Counted from the stretch's first letter, positions 32,431-42,453 are shown. The stretch is DNA of 64,000 bases from an uncultured Paracoccaceae bacterium (GCA_934500835.1 CAKSTR010000001.1:186001-250000); one strand, 5' to 3'. Notes: generated from the letters alone by a model not told the origin. Translations and numbers: made by a program.

Positions 32431-34086
32431 TCAGGCGTCGAGAAGGGCGCGGGCGGCGGCGCGGGCGGCCTCGGTCACAGTGTCGCCGGCCAGCATGCGG
32501 GCCAGTTCCTCGACCCTGTCGGCTTGGCCGAGCGCAAGCACGGTCGAGAGGGTCTGGCTCCCCGCCACCCGCTTTTCCACCCGCCAGTGATGCGCGCCAA
32601 GCGCGGCAACCTGCGGCGAGTGGGTGACGACCAGCACCTGTGCGCCCTCGGACAGCGCCTTGAGGCGGCGGCCGACGGCATCGGCAGTCGCGCCACCGAC
32701 GCCGCGGTCGATCTCGTCGAAGATCAGCGTCAGCCCGGATTGCTGGCCCGTCAGACAGACCTTCAGCGCCAAAAGGAAACGGCTGAGCTCCCCCCCCGAG
32801 GCGATGCGGTTCAGCGGACCCGCCGGCGCGCCGGGGTTGGTGGCGACGGTGAAGGTCACGGCGTCCATGCCTTCGGGGCCGGGTTCGCCCTCGGCGATCT
32901 CGGTGGTGAAGACGGCGCGTTCCATCTTGAGGGGGGCAAGTTCCTTCGCCATCGCCTGATCCAGCCGGCGGGCGGCCTTCTGGCGCTGGCCTTGCAGCGC
33001 GCGGGCGGCGGCGGCGTAACCCGCCTCTGCCTCGGCCACGGCGCGGGAGAGTTTCGTCAGGCCCGCCTCGCCCGCATCCAGCGCCGTCAGGCGCGCGCGC
33101 AGGTCGCCGGCAAGTGCGGCCAGATCGTCGGCGGCGACCGAGTGTTTGCGGGCCAGTGCGCGGATCGCAAAGAGGCGTTCTTCGGCGGCTTCCAGATCGC
33201 GCGGGTTGAAATCCAGCGCGTCGAGCGCCGTCTCGACACCGGCCTGCGCCTCGGCCAGTTCGATGCTGGCGCGAGAGAGGGCGGCCAGTGCCGCGTCCAG
33301 CCGCCCCTCGGCCCGGTCGGACGCGCCCTCCAGCCAGCGGGCGGCATCGCGCATCCGGCCTTCGGCGCCTTCGTCCGACAGGGCGGCGGCGGCACGGGCG
33401 ATGTCTTCGCGGATACGGGCAGCACCCTGCATGAGCCGGCGCTTCGCGTCCAGTTCGGCCTCTTCGCCGGGGGTCGGGGCCAGCTTGTCCAGCTCTCCAA
33501 CGGCGTGACGCAGGTAATCCTCTTCGGTCCTGGCCCGGGCGATCGCCGCTTCGGCCGCGAAAAGCGCATCCCGGGCGCTGCGTTGCGCCCCCCATGCGGC
33601 ACGCACCGGACCAAGATCGAGGCCGGCAAATGCATCCAGCAGCTGCCGGTGGCCGCGCGGGTTCAGAAGGCCACGGTCGTCGTGCTGGCCGTGCAACTCT
33701 ACCAGAAGGTCAGAAAGGTCGCGCAGAACCTCGCCACCCACCCGCCGGTCATTGATATAGGCGGTCTTGCGGCCATCGGCGGTGGTGGTGCGGCGCAGGA
33801 TCAGATCCTCGCCCGCCGCGGCCTCATCGACGATCCCGGCCTCGGCCAGCAGCGCCCAGGCGGCATGCGCGGCGGGAAGCGCGAAAACGGCGGTCACTTC
33901 GCCCTTTTCGGCACCCTGGCGCACCAGCTCTGCCCTGCCCCGCCAGCCCAGCACGAAGCCTAAGGAATCCAGCAGGATCGACTTGCCGGCCCCGGTTTCA
34001 CCGGTCAGCACGTTCAGCCCCGGCGCCAGTTCAAGCGTCAGCCGGTCGATGATCAGAAGATCGCGGATCTCAAGCGAAACAAGCAT
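32431..34086 (-). CDS. recN: DNA repair protein RecN
   Basis: The 551-residue SMC-like ATPase acts in double-strand-break repair. Walker A is NVLTGETGAGKSILLDSLGF (about 25-40). The middle is long coiled coils rich in Ala/Glu/Arg. The C-terminal lobe has the signature SGGELSRFLLALK and Walker B TLIFDEIDRGVGG, then VTHSPQVAA. The length fits the family. I see no GTTC-N7-GTTC box just upstream. It follows bamD by 33 bases in the same direction and is probably co-transcribed. Confidence 0.96.
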   Translation of the reverse strand: MLVSLEIRDLLIIDRLTLELAPGLNVLTGETGAGKSILLDSLGFVLGWRGRAELVRQGAEKGEVTAVFALPAAHAAWALLAEAGIVDEAAAGEDLILRRTTTADGRKTAYINDRRVGGEVLRDLSDLLVELHGQHDDRGLLNPRGHRQLLDAFAGLDLGPVRAAWGAQRSARDALFAAEAAIARARTEEDYLRHAVGELDKLAPTPGEEAELDAKRRLMQGAARIREDIARAAAALSDEGAEGRMRDAARWLEGASDRAEGRLDAALAALSRASIELAEAQAGVETALDALDFNPRDLEAAEERLFAIRALARKHSVAADDLAALAGDLRARLTALDAGEAGLTKLSRAVAEAEAGYAAAARALQGQRQKAARRLDQAMAKELAPLKMERAVFTTEIAEGEPGPEGMDAVTFTVATNPGAPAGPLNRIASGGELSRFLLALKVCLTGQQSGLTLIFDEIDRGVGGATADAVGRRLKALSEGAQVLVVTHSPQVAALGAHHWRVEKRVAGSQTLSTVLALGQADRVEELARMLAGDTVTEAARAAARALLDA

Positions 34087-34119
34087 CGGAGCGCAGGACG
34101 GGCGGGCAGCCCATCCCCC

Positions 34120-34995
34120 TTACAACCATTCGCCGCGGATCATCTGCCGGTAGATCGCGGACAGCCAGTTGTCGCCCTTGGCCTCGGGCTTCAGCCCCTT
34201 GCCCTTCAGAAGCCGGAAGGCATCGTCATAGAAAGGCGAGGACTGGTAGTTGTAGCCAAGGATCGCCGCCGCGGTCTGCGCCTCTTCCTCGAAGCCGAGG
34301 GCCAGGTAGCATTCGACCAGACGCATCAGCGCCTCGGCGGTATGCGAGGTGGTCTGGAAGTCCTGCACCACGGTGCGGAAACGGTTGATCGCGGCCGTGT
34401 AATGCTTGCGCTTGAGGTAGTAGCGGCCGATCTCCATCTCTTTTCCGGCGAGATGGTCGAAGGCAAGGTCGAACTTCAGGATCGCCGACTGCGCATATTC
34501 GCTGTCGGGATATTTCTCGATCACGTCGCGCAGCGATTTCAGCGCCTGGAAGGTCAGGCCCTGATCGCGGCCAACATCCTCGATCTGGTCGTAATAGGAC
34601 AGCGCCATGAGATATTGCGCATAGGCCGCGTCCTCATCCCCCGGGTAGAGGTCGAGATACCGCTGCGAGGCCATCCGGGCCTCTTCGTATTTCTTGGCCT
34701 TGTGCAGGGTGAAGGCCTGCATGATCAGCGCGCGCTTGGCGAACTGGGTGTAGGGGTAAAGCCGTTCCACCTCGCGGAAGTAGCGCAGCGCCTCATCCGG
34801 CTTGCGACTTGATTCCAGTGCCAGCTCACCCTGGCGGTAGATCTCTTCGGCGGTGTAATTCTCAAGCGAGACTTCCTTGCCGCCGCTGCCGCCCCCACAG
34901 GCCGAAAGCAACAGAACCAGCGCCAGAATGGGCGCATACGGCAGACTGCCGCGCCCCTCGCCCGTTTCCCCGCCTGCCGTCTTGCGCAATTCCAA
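34120..34995 (-). CDS. bamD: Outer-membrane assembly lipoprotein BamD
   Basis: Essential lipoprotein of the BAM complex that folds outer-membrane proteins. A lipobox LLLSACGG lies at about residues 27-34 after a hydrophobic stretch, followed by TPR-like repeats (AEEIYRQGELALESSRKPDEALRYFREVERLYPYTQFA, etc.). DIEKYPDSEYA-type repeats and FAFDHLAGKEMEIGRYYL-like segments are typical. No ATG is available; TTG 34995 or TTG 34989 are the plausible starts, giving 291 or 289 residues. A promoter-like site lies about 90 bases upstream. Confidence 0.9.
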   Translation of the reverse strand: MELRKTAGGETGEGRGSLPYAPILALVLLLSACGGGSGGKEVSLENYTAEEIYRQGELALESSRKPDEALRYFREVERLYPYTQFAKRALIMQAFTLHKAKKYEEARMASQRYLDLYPGDEDAAYAQYLMALSYYDQIEDVGRDQGLTFQALKSLRDVIEKYPDSEYAQSAILKFDLAFDHLAGKEMEIGRYYLKRKHYTAAINRFRTVVQDFQTTSHTAEALMRLVECYLALGFEEEAQTAAAILGYNYQSSPFYDDAFRLLKGKGLKPEAKGDNWLSAIYRQMIRGEWL

Positions 34996-35080
34996 ACCTG
35001 TCTTCCTTGTCCGGCAATCTGCCCGTCCGGGCCACGCGGTCCCTGACCATAGACCCTGCCGGCGCCGTGTTTGGCCCCGT

Positions 35081-35107
35081 CCTAGCACAGAAAATCCGGC
35101 TGCGCAA
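35081..35107 (-). promoter_or_regulatory. Candidate promoter of bamD
   Basis: Read leftward: TTGCGC (35107-35102), 15 bases, GCTAGGACGGGG, i.e. a TAGGAC -10 at 17-base spacing. The geometry equals that of the fumC, purS and ftsZ sites. Confidence 0.45.
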
Positions 35108-35240
35108 AACGCCTTTGTCGCATATCGGCCTTCCCTGAGGGGTGGGGAATACCTTCGCCCGTGATCGGTGCCCGGCTGCCCGCCGCCAAGGGGCAACGGG
35201 CGGTCGGGAACCGTCATGGAGGGATCAGGCGAACCGGGCT

Positions 35241-36185
35241 TCAGGACGCAAGGTGGCGGCGCGACGGCAGGTCGCCGCGATGCACGCCGACGCCCGGCAG
35301 CTTGGCGCCCGTGTTGTCGCCTACAGAGACCAGACGAAAGGCATCCGGGTCGGCGAACAAGGCGCGCAGAAGCTTGTTGGTCATCGCATGGCCGGCGCGG
35401 ATGCCGGTGTAGCGGCCAAGGATCGGCCCGCCGGCAAGGGCAAGGTCGCCCACGGCGTCCAGCATCTTGTGACGCACGGGTTCGTCGGCATGACGCAGCC
35501 CGCCGGGCGAGACGACGCGGTCGCCGTCGAACACCACCGCATTGTCCAGCGTGCCGCCAAGCGCCAGGCCATTGGCCCGCATCGCATCCACGTCCGACTG
35601 GCGGCAGAAGGTGCGACTGTCCGACAGTTCGCGCACGAACGCACCGTTGGCCATGTTGATATGACGTTCCTGCACACCGATGGCGCCTTCGGCAAAATCG
35701 ATGCGGAAGTCGATCTCCAGCATCAGGGCCGGCTCCAGCCGGGCCACCGCCTCGCCTTCGCGCACTTCGACCGCCTTCAGCACGCGAATGGCGCGCACGG
35801 GCGCATCCTGCTGCACCAGGCCACGGGCCAGGAAGCCGGCCACGAAAGGCTCGGACGAGCCGTCGAGGATCGGGACTTCGGGGCCGTCGATCTCGATCAG
35901 GGCGTTGTGGATCGCGCTGCCGGCAAGGGCGGCCATCAGATGCTCGATCGTCGAGACAGCAACGCCGTCGGCATTCTCGACAACGGTGCACAGGCGCGAC
36001 GGGGTGACGGCAGACCAGATGGCGCGGACCATCGGGTCGCGGCCGGAATCGTCGGACGCCACATCGGTGCGGCGGAACCAGATGCCATAATCGGCCGAAG
36101 CCGGGCGCAGGGTCATGCGCACGGGTTGCCCGGTGTGGAGCCCCACACCGGTAAAGGTCACCGCGGATTTCAACGTGTTCTGCAC
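35241..36185 (-). CDS. lpxC: UDP-3-O-acyl-N-acetylglucosamine deacetylase LpxC
   Basis: Zinc deacetylase for the first committed step of lipid A synthesis, in the cytoplasm. The 314-residue product starts MQNTLKSAVTFTGVGLHTG, with STIEHLMAALAG (zinc His), DGSSEPFV, and HKMLDAVGDLALAG (second zinc site and catalytic residues) near residue 240. The C-terminus has HAMTNKLLRALF. It lies downstream of ftsZ, as in many proteobacteria, but a terminator separates them and a promoter-like site is present, so it may have its own transcript. Confidence 0.96.
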   Translation of the reverse strand: MQNTLKSAVTFTGVGLHTGQPVRMTLRPASADYGIWFRRTDVASDDSGRDPMVRAIWSAVTPSRLCTVVENADGVAVSTIEHLMAALAGSAIHNALIEIDGPEVPILDGSSEPFVAGFLARGLVQQDAPVRAIRVLKAVEVREGEAVARLEPALMLEIDFRIDFAEGAIGVQERHINMANGAFVRELSDSRTFCRQSDVDAMRANGLALGGTLDNAVVFDGDRVVSPGGLRHADEPVRHKMLDAVGDLALAGGPILGRYTGIRAGHAMTNKLLRALFADPDAFRLVSVGDNTGAKLPGVGVHRGDLPSRRHLAS

Positions 36186-36251
36186 GTCTTCCAGGCCCTC
36201 TGTTGCCTCAGATACACCGGGAGACCATACGCCCCCGATTGGTTGAACTTT

Positions 36252-36279
36252 AGGTAGTGGACGGGGGGGCAGACCTCAA
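36252..36279 (-). promoter_or_regulatory. Candidate promoter of lpxC
   Basis: Read leftward: TTGAGG (36279-36274), 17 bases, TACCTA (36256-36251). The lpxC ATG is about 66 bases further on. Confidence 0.35.
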
Positions 36280-36339
36280 CTCACCTTTTGCAACGGTTTG
36301 TGACAGGGTCTGACACAATTACAAGCCATTGATCCGTCA

Positions 36340-36366
36340 AAGAAAAAGGCCCGGTTTCCCGGGCCT
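36340..36366 (-). terminator. Intrinsic terminator of ftsZ
   Basis: Read leftward: AGGCCCGG-GAAA-CCGGGCCT followed by TTTTCTTT, 27 bases past the ftsZ stop. A GNRA tetraloop and U-run make this a textbook intrinsic terminator. Confidence 0.88.
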
Positions 36367-36392
36367 CCTTGCCATGTCTTGCGACGGCTTCT

Positions 36393-38063
36393 TCAGTTCG
36401 CCTGACGGCGCAGGAAGGCCGGGATCTCGATCCGGTTGTCATCACCGGACTGGTCGGGCTCTTCGTCGTAGGAGGTGACGGGCGGCTGCGCGCGGCCACC
36501 CTGCGGCTGGCCGCGGTCGCCCGCGGATTCCAGATGGCCGGCCATGCGGTTGATCAGCGAGCCGATGCCGAAGCGCGGTTTCGCACCGGCCGCAGCGGCC
36601 TGTTGCGGGGCCGGGGCCTGGGCGACCGGACGCTGTGCCGCAGGGCGCGCGTTCATGGCGGGGTTCTTCGACACGGCGGCCTGCAACCGGGCCAAAGCCT
36701 CGGGCGAGGGTTGGCCTGCGGCGCTGCGCGGACGGGGTGCCACGAAATCGCCGGCGTCGGAATCGATGCCCTGCGGCATCGGACGCGCCATCGCGGCCGG
36801 AGCCTGCACGGCAGGCTGCGGGCGGTAGACCGGCGGCGGCAGGTCATGCTCCAGAACCTCTTCGGGTTCGGGCTGCGGATGGAAGGCCGGGGCTTCGAAA
36901 AGATCCGGCTCTTCCTCGATCATGTCGGGTTCGGGCTGGATCGGCGAGGCCGCAACCGGAGCGGCCGGCGGCGCGGCATAGGCGCGCGGCGGCGGGGCGG
37001 TGACAGGCTCGCGCCGCGGCTCGGGCGGGGCGTTCAGGGTCAGCGGCGAGGCCATCGAACGGCGCGCCACCGGCACTTCGGGCTTTGCCTGCGCCGATGC
37101 GTCGATGCCGGTCGCAACGACCGAAACCCGCAGCCGGCCCTCCATCGAGGTGTCGAGCGTGGAGCCGACGATGATGTTCGCCTCGGGGTCGACCTTCTCG
37201 CGGATGATGTTGGCGGCTTCGTCCAGCTCGAACAGCGTCAGATCATGGCCGCCGGTGATGTTGATCAGGACACCCTTGGCGCCGTTCAGGCTGATCTCGT
37301 CCAGAAGCGGATTGGCGATGGCCTTCTCGGCGGCCTGCACGGCGCGGTCTTCGCCCTCGGCCTCGCCGGTGCCCATCATGGCCTTGCCCATCTCGTCCAT
37401 CACCGCACGGACATCGGCGAAGTCGAGGTTGATCAGGCCGGGGCGCACCATCAGATCGGTCACGCCCTTGACGCCCTGATAGAGAACGTCGTCGGCCATC
37501 GCGAAGGCTTCGGTAAATGTGGTCTTTTCATTCGCCAGACGGAACAGGTTCTGGTTCGGAATGATGATCAGCGTGTCGACGACCCGCTGCAGCGCCTCGA
37601 CGCCTTCTTCGGCCTGACGCATGCGCTTGCCGCCCTCGAACTGGAAGGGCTTGGTCACGACGCCGACGGTCAGCACGCCCAACTCACGCGCGGCCTGCGC
37701 GATGATCGGGGCCGCGCCGGTGCCGGTGCCGCCGCCCATGCCGGCGGTGATGAAGCACATATGCGCGCCGGCCAGATGGTCGACGATTTCCTCGATGGTC
37801 TCTTCGGCCGCAGCGGCGCCAACGGTCGGGCGGGCCCCCGCGCCCAGACCCTCGGTCACCTTGACGCCCATCTGGATGCGCGCGCCGGCCCGCGACTGCT
37901 GCAGGGCCTGGGCATCGGTATTCGCGACGACGAATTCGACCCCTTCCAGCTGCTTGTCGATCATGTTGTTGACAGCATTCCCGCCGGCGCCGCCAACACC
38001 GAAGACGGTGATGCGCGGCTTCAGCTCTTCACGCTGGTTGGTCATCGTAAGATTGAGTGCCAT
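36393..38063 (-). CDS. ftsZ: Cell division protein FtsZ
   Basis: The 556-residue tubulin-like GTPase forms the Z-ring. GTP-binding motifs are [16 protein letters not shown] (about 19-34) and [12 protein letters not shown] (tubulin signature, about 107-118), with the T7 loop [13 protein letters not shown]. The GTPase core ends near residue 320. A long Pro/Ala-rich linker of roughly 200 residues follows, typical of alphaproteobacteria. The conserved C-terminal peptide for FtsA binding is [15 protein letters not shown]. The start [10 protein letters not shown] at 38063 fits the family better than an upstream alternative. Confidence 0.97.
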   Translation of the reverse strand: MALNLTMTNQREELKPRITVFGVGGAGGNAVNNMIDKQLEGVEFVVANTDAQALQQSRAGARIQMGVKVTEGLGAGARPTVGAAAAEETIEEIVDHLAGAHMCFITAGMGGGTGTGAAPIIAQAARELGVLTVGVVTKPFQFEGGKRMRQAEEGVEALQRVVDTLIIIPNQNLFRLANEKTTFTEAFAMADDVLYQGVKGVTDLMVRPGLINLDFADVRAVMDEMGKAMMGTGEAEGEDRAVQAAEKAIANPLLDEISLNGAKGVLINITGGHDLTLFELDEAANIIREKVDPEANIIVGSTLDTSMEGRLRVSVVATGIDASAQAKPEVPVARRSMASPLTLNAPPEPRREPVTAPPPRAYAAPPAAPVAASPIQPEPDMIEEEPDLFEAPAFHPQPEPEEVLEHDLPPPVYRPQPAVQAPAAMARPMPQGIDSDAGDFVAPRPRSAAGQPSPEALARLQAAVSKNPAMNARPAAQRPVAQAPAPQQAAAAGAKPRFGIGSLINRMAGHLESAGDRGQPQGGRAQPPVTSYDEEPDQSGDDNRIEIPAFLRRQAN

Positions 38064-38146
38064 TGGGTCCGCCTGTCCGTTTCTTATGCCGCATCCACGA
38101 ATCCGTGGGCCTGTCCCTGCCCCGGATAGCGTCAATTGCGCCCGAC

Positions 38147-38173
38147 TCTAGCCAGTCCGCGCTTGAAGGTCAC
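38147..38173 (-). promoter_or_regulatory. Candidate promoter of ftsZ
   Basis: Read leftward: GTGACC (38173-38168), 15 bases, GCTAGAGTCGGG, so TAGAGT at 17-base spacing. It starts immediately after the ftsA terminator, about 85 bases before the ftsZ ATG. Confidence 0.5.
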
Positions 38174-38175
38174 TA

Positions 38176-38216
38176 GAAAAACATGCATTCCCCACAAAAT
38201 ATGGGGGAATGCATGT
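38176..38216 (-). terminator. Intrinsic terminator between ftsA and ftsZ
   Basis: Thirteen-base perfect stem ACATGCATTCCCC (38181-38193) with GGGGAATGCATGT (38204-38216) around a 10-base AT-rich loop. Read leftward it is followed by TTTTTCTAG. It begins 42 bases after the ftsA stop. Confidence 0.85.
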
Positions 38217-38257
38217 CTGGATCGGCGGGATATCGCGCCCGCCGCAGGATGTTGGGG

Positions 38258-39589
38258 TTACCAGTTGTCCTTGAACCATTTGAAAGCCCTCTTGAAGGAA
38301 CGGGCGGGATAGCGTTCGGCGGGAATTTCGAAATCCCACCACTCGTCCTGCGGGTGCGCCGCAAAGAGACACAGGCCCACGCCCGAGCTGAACGCCGGGC
38401 CGGTGGCGGCATGGGGCAGCCCCTGCACGCGCAGGGGGCGGCCAAGCCGGACCCGCTGGCCAAGGATGCGGCTGGCCAGCCCGTCAAGGCCGGGGATCTG
38501 GCTTGCGCCGCCGGTCAGCACGATCTGCTGGCTGGGCAGGTGGTCGAAGCCGGCGGCATCAAGGACGCCGCGGACCTCTTCCAGGATTTCCTCGACCCGC
38601 GGGCGCATGATGCCGATCAGCTCGGTCCGGCTGATCTGGCGACGGTCTTTTTCCCAGTCGCCGGAGTCGCCGCCGATCTCGATCATCTCGCGGTCATCCA
38701 TGCCGGTAGCGAACAGGCCGCCATGGCGGGTCTTGATGCGTTCGGCGGTCGAGAACGGAATCTGCAAGCCCTTCGAGATGTCCGAAGTGACGTGATCGCC
38801 GCCCATGCGCACGGCATCGGCATAGATCATGTGCTTTTTCATGAAAACGGAAATCCCGGTCGACCCGCCGCCCATGTCGATGCAGGCCGCACCCAGTTCC
38901 TGCTCGTCCTCCACCAGAGAGGAGATGCCCGAGACATAGGCCGAGGAGGCGATGCCGGCCAGTTCCAGATCGCAACGCTTGATGCAGTAGAGAAGGTTCT
39001 GGATCGCCGCCCCTTCGACCGACAGCAGGTGCATGTCGCAGGCCAGCCTGTGGCCGATCTGGCCGCGCGGATCGCCAAGTCCGGTGCGGTGGTCCAGCGC
39101 GAAGTTCACCGGCTGGGCGTGCAGCACCTCGCGCCCCTGCCCCAGTTCGGGCACGTCGCAGGCGGCCAGCACGCGGGCGACATCCTGTTCGGTCACCACG
39201 GAATCGGCCAGATCCCATTCACCCGCCAGCCCGTAGCTGCGCGGCTCCGCCCCCGAGAAGCAGGCAATGACGTGATCGACCCGCACATTGGCCATCTTCT
39301 GCGCGGCCTGAACGGCGGTGCGGATCGCCCGCTCGGTCTCGTTCATCACCGAGATTTCGCCAAAGCGCACCCCGCGGCTGCGCGTGGTGGCCGCGCCGAT
39401 GATGCGGAACTGCGACTGGCCGGCCATCGGACCGACGCCTTCGTCGGTCAGCCGGTTCTCGCCGTCAAAGCGCAGGATCAGACAGGCGATCTTGGACGAG
39501 CCCACATCCAGAATGGCGATGACGCCGCGCTGCATGGCAGCCTGACGCATGTTCCGCATGGCACGTTGGGATTGGTAGAGGTCGGTCAC
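38258..39589 (-). CDS. ftsA: Cell division protein FtsA
   Basis: The 443-residue actin-like ATPase tethers FtsZ to the membrane. It has VIAILDVGSSKIACLIL (phosphate 1, about residue 23), the 1C subdomain insert, ELGAACIDMGGGSTGISVF (phosphate 2, near 215) and VLTGGASQIPGLDGLASRILG (adenosine motif). The C-terminus ends FKRAFKWFKDNW, an amphipathic helix suited to membrane binding. The start codon overlaps the ftsQ stop by four bases (ATGA). Confidence 0.97.
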   Translation of the reverse strand: MTDLYQSQRAMRNMRQAAMQRGVIAILDVGSSKIACLILRFDGENRLTDEGVGPMAGQSQFRIIGAATTRSRGVRFGEISVMNETERAIRTAVQAAQKMANVRVDHVIACFSGAEPRSYGLAGEWDLADSVVTEQDVARVLAACDVPELGQGREVLHAQPVNFALDHRTGLGDPRGQIGHRLACDMHLLSVEGAAIQNLLYCIKRCDLELAGIASSAYVSGISSLVEDEQELGAACIDMGGGSTGISVFMKKHMIYADAVRMGGDHVTSDISKGLQIPFSTAERIKTRHGGLFATGMDDREMIEIGGDSGDWEKDRRQISRTELIGIMRPRVEEILEEVRGVLDAAGFDHLPSQQIVLTGGASQIPGLDGLASRILGQRVRLGRPLRVQGLPHAATGPAFSSGVGLCLFAAHPQDEWWDFEIPAERYPARSFKRAFKWFKDNW

Positions 39590-40491
39590 AGTTCGGTCTC
39601 CATGGGATCGAGGCCCTGGGTGCGGCGCAGGGCGTTCATGGCGAAGGGGCTAAGGCGAAGGGTCGGGCGCGCATCGTTGCGCAGGTCGATGGCAAGCAGG
39701 TCGCGGGCAAGGATGTCCTGCGCGTGGTCCAGCGCCAGCAGACGCTCCAGCGCGCGGACGGGATCTTCGGCCGGCAGCATGATGCGCTGGTCGCGGTCCA
39801 GCACGATGTCCCAGCGGCGGTCTCCCATGCGGATCAGCCCGCGGATGCGCGGGGTCAAGGGGCCGGAGGCGGCGATCAGCGTCAGCGCCTCGGTCGTGGC
39901 ACGATCGGCGCCCTCGCCCGCCAGAAGCGGCAGGTCGGGCCGGTCGGTGCGGGCGTGCAGGCCCGCAACGCGGTGGCCGGTGTCGTCGATCAGGGTCAGC
40001 CCGGCATCGGTGCGCCAGACGGCGACGGGCTGGCGTTCGGTCACCAGCACCTGCAGGATCCCGCCCGAGCGCACCCGCAACTCGGCCGATTTCACCGCAT
40101 CCAGGCCTTCGATTCGGGCGTGCGCCGCCTCAAGATCCAGATCAAAGCTGGATTGCGGCAGGTTCAGGTCCAGACGGGCGCGCACGGCATCGGCCAGATC
40201 GTCCGAGCAGCCCTCGATCGAGGCCAGGCTGACCTGGAACTCGGGCCGGCTTTCGAATTTCTCGCGGATGTCGGTGAAGATGCCGATCACCCCGGCGCGG
40301 CGGCCTTCGTCGGCCAGATAAAGCCCGGTCACCGCCAGCAGGGCAAAGGTCGGCAGGCCCACGCGCAGAAGGGCGCGCAGATAGGGGGTCAGCATCACCC
40401 GCTGCATCCGGTAGGCCCAACGGCTGGGCGCCGGGTCGCGGCGCATCACCGGCTCGTGGCCAGAGCGGCGATGGGCGTTCAGCGGTTGCAT
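39586..40491 (-). CDS. ftsQ: Cell division protein FtsQ
   Basis: The 301-residue bitopic divisome protein has one membrane helix at about residues 40-60 ([19 protein letters not shown]). A POTRA domain follows ([27 protein letters not shown]), then the beta domain ([26 protein letters not shown]). It bridges cytoplasmic and periplasmic division proteins. The stop overlaps the ftsA start by four bases, and the start lies within the end of ddl (13-base overlap), so all three are translationally coupled. Confidence 0.94.
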   Translation of the reverse strand: MQPLNAHRRSGHEPVMRRDPAPSRWAYRMQRVMLTPYLRALLRVGLPTFALLAVTGLYLADEGRRAGVIGIFTDIREKFESRPEFQVSLASIEGCSDDLADAVRARLDLNLPQSSFDLDLEAAHARIEGLDAVKSAELRVRSGGILQVLVTERQPVAVWRTDAGLTLIDDTGHRVAGLHARTDRPDLPLLAGEGADRATTEALTLIAASGPLTPRIRGLIRMGDRRWDIVLDRDQRIMLPAEDPVRALERLLALDHAQDILARDLLAIDLRNDARPTLRLSPFAMNALRRTQGLDPMETEL

Positions 40492-41399
40492 GAGGCGTCC
40501 TTCACCAGCCAGTCGCAGAGTTGGGCGAAAGAGATGCCGTGATGCGCGGCCTGCTCGGGTGCCAGCGAGGTGGGCGTCATGCCGGGCTGGGTATTGGTCT
40601 CCAGAAGCACGATGCCGGCCACGCCGCGCGTGTCGTCCCACCGCATGTCGGTGCGCGAAAGCCCCCGGCAGCCAAGCGCCTTGTGGGCACGCAAGGCATA
40701 GTCCAGACAGGCGGCGGTCACCTCATCGGGCATGTTCGCGGGCAGTTGATGCCGGCTGCCCCCCGGCTTGTATTTCGCGTCGTAATCATACCAGCCGTCG
40801 GTGATGATGTCGGTCACCGCCAGCGCCCGGTCGCCCATCACGGCGATGGAAAGCTCGCGCCCCGGGGCGTAGGTTTCCACCATCACCTGCGCGGGCATGG
40901 TTTCGGCCAGCCGCGGCGCGTTCGAGCCGGGGCGGACGATGTAGACCCCCACGGACGAGCCTTCGTTGTTGGGCTTGACCACATAGGGCGGCGGCAGGAC
41001 ATGGCCTTTTTCCACCTCGTCGCGGGGCACGATCACGCCTTCGACCACCGGCAGACCGGCGGCGCGATAGGCTTCCTTGGCGCGGGCCTTGTCCATCGCA
41101 AGCGCCGAGGCCAGAACGCCGGAATGGGTATAGGGGATGCCAAGCCATTCAAGGATGCCCTGCACGCAGCCATCCTCGCCCCAGCGGCCATGCAGGGCGT
41201 TGAACACCACATCGGGTTGGGCCGCGGAAAGCTGCTCCACGATATCGCGGCCGCAATCGACCTCGATCACGTCCGTATATCCAGCCTCGCGCAGGGCCTT
41301 GGCGCATTCCAGCCCGGAGGAGAGGGAAACCTCACGCTCCGCGGACATGCCGCCTTTCAGAACCGCCACGCGGGGAAATCTGCCCGATCCCGCCGCCAT
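40479..41399 (-). CDS. ddl: D-alanine--D-alanine ligase
   Basis: The 306-residue ATP-grasp enzyme makes D-Ala-D-Ala for the peptidoglycan stem. Motifs are [64 protein letters not shown] and [21 protein letters not shown] (metal and product site). ATG 41399 ([11 protein letters not shown]) is used; a longer reading from further upstream is less family-like. It lies between murB and ftsQ, the usual place. Confidence 0.96.
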   Translation of the reverse strand: MAAGSGRFPRVAVLKGGMSAEREVSLSSGLECAKALREAGYTDVIEVDCGRDIVEQLSAAQPDVVFNALHGRWGEDGCVQGILEWLGIPYTHSGVLASALAMDKARAKEAYRAAGLPVVEGVIVPRDEVEKGHVLPPPYVVKPNNEGSSVGVYIVRPGSNAPRLAETMPAQVMVETYAPGRELSIAVMGDRALAVTDIITDGWYDYDAKYKPGGSRHQLPANMPDEVTAACLDYALRAHKALGCRGLSRTDMRWDDTRGVAGIVLLETNTQPGMTPTSLAPEQAAHHGISFAQLCDWLVKDASCNR

Positions 41400-41428
41400 C
41401 TTTACTGCCTCACGGGGCTTTTGCCCGT

Positions 41429-42355
41429 TTATTTGTCCGCGCGTTCTCCGACGCGCATGATTTCCCACTCTAGCGTGATGCCGCTGTTTTGGAAAACCCT
41501 TTTTCGCACTTCTTCGCCCAGATCTTCCAGATCGGCGGCTGTCGCCCCGCCGGCGTTGATCAGGAAGTTGGAATGCATGGTCGACATCTGCGCCCCGCCC
41601 AGGGTGGCGCCGCGCATTCCGGCCTCGTCGATCACCTTCCAGGCCTTCAGCTCGTGGGTGTCGTCGGCCTGCCCGGTGGAGCTGCGGCCAAGGGGATTGC
41701 GGAAGGTGGAGCCGGCGGAGCGGTCCCTGGTCGGCTGGCTGGCGTCGCGCTTGGCCAGCTGGTCCTCCATCCGTGCGGCCAGCGCGGCCGGGTCGCCTGC
41801 GGGGGCGTGAAACGTGGCGCCGATGACGACGGCGCCTTCGGGCAGGTCGGACTGGCGGTAGCGCAGGGCAAGGGCGGCGGCGGGACGGGTCTCTACCCTG
41901 CCCTGCCGGGTAACGATACGGACTTCCTTCAGGAAATCAGCGACATAATGGCCATAGCACCCGGCATTCATCCGCACCGCCCCACCGATGCTGCCCGGTA
42001 TGGTGCGCAGGAAGGTCAGGTCGCGCCCTGCCTCGACGGCCTTGCGGGCGACATGGGCGTCCAGCGCGGCGGCGCCGGCAGTGACGGTCTCGCCTGCGAT
42101 CTCGATGCCGTTGAACCCCCGGCCCAACCGGATCACCACCGCCCGGATGCCACCATCGCGCACGATGAGGTTCGACCCCACGCCCATCGGGAAGACCGGG
42201 ATAGCCGGGTCGAGGGCGGCCAGAAAATCGGCCAGATCAGCCTCGTCCGCGGGCTGGAACAGCCAGTCGGCCGGCCCGCCGACGCGCAGCCATGTCAGGT
42301 CGGACAGGGGGCGGTTGGGGGTCAGGGTGCCACGGGGGGTGGGAAGCGTGCTCAT
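41429..42355 (-). CDS. murB: UDP-N-acetylenolpyruvoylglucosamine reductase MurB
   Basis: FAD enzyme that reduces UDP-GlcNAc-enolpyruvate to UDP-MurNAc. The 308-residue product has [55 protein letters not shown] (the flavin-binding segment), AGSTFRNP (catalytic Ser region) and [19 protein letters not shown]. It matches type I-like MurB. About 290 bases without a gene separate it from the upstream DUF2484 gene; that space holds four phased GTATGA repeats. Confidence 0.96.
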   Translation of the reverse strand: MSTLPTPRGTLTPNRPLSDLTWLRVGGPADWLFQPADEADLADFLAALDPAIPVFPMGVGSNLIVRDGGIRAVVIRLGRGFNGIEIAGETVTAGAAALDAHVARKAVEAGRDLTFLRTIPGSIGGAVRMNAGCYGHYVADFLKEVRIVTRQGRVETRPAAALALRYRQSDLPEGAVVIGATFHAPAGDPAALAARMEDQLAKRDASQPTRDRSAGSTFRNPLGRSSTGQADDTHELKAWKVIDEAGMRGATLGGAQMSTMHSNFLINAGGATAADLEDLGEEVRKRVFQNSGITLEWEIMRVGERADK

Positions 42356-42412
42356 GCCCGTTTGGTAGCCGCGCCGGGGGGGCGGGCGCAAGGGAGTGAA
42401 GCGGTCAGGGCG

Positions 42413-42453
42413 ACGTATGATCAGGGTATGACACGGGTATGACGTGGGTATGA
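42413..42453. repeat. Four GTATGA repeats at exact 11-bp spacing upstream of murB
   Basis: ACGTATGA at 42413 and GGGTATGA at 42424, 42435 and 42446 are spaced 11, 11 and 11 bases apart, 60-100 bases before the murB start (read leftward: TCATACCC). The rest of the 42356-42643 gap holds nothing else I can support. One-helical-turn phasing suggests a protein-binding site. Confidence 0.6.

Noticed and set aside
34087..34130. SOS box expected before recN
   Set aside because: No GTTC-N7-GTTC lies just upstream of recN; it appears to be read from the bamD side.
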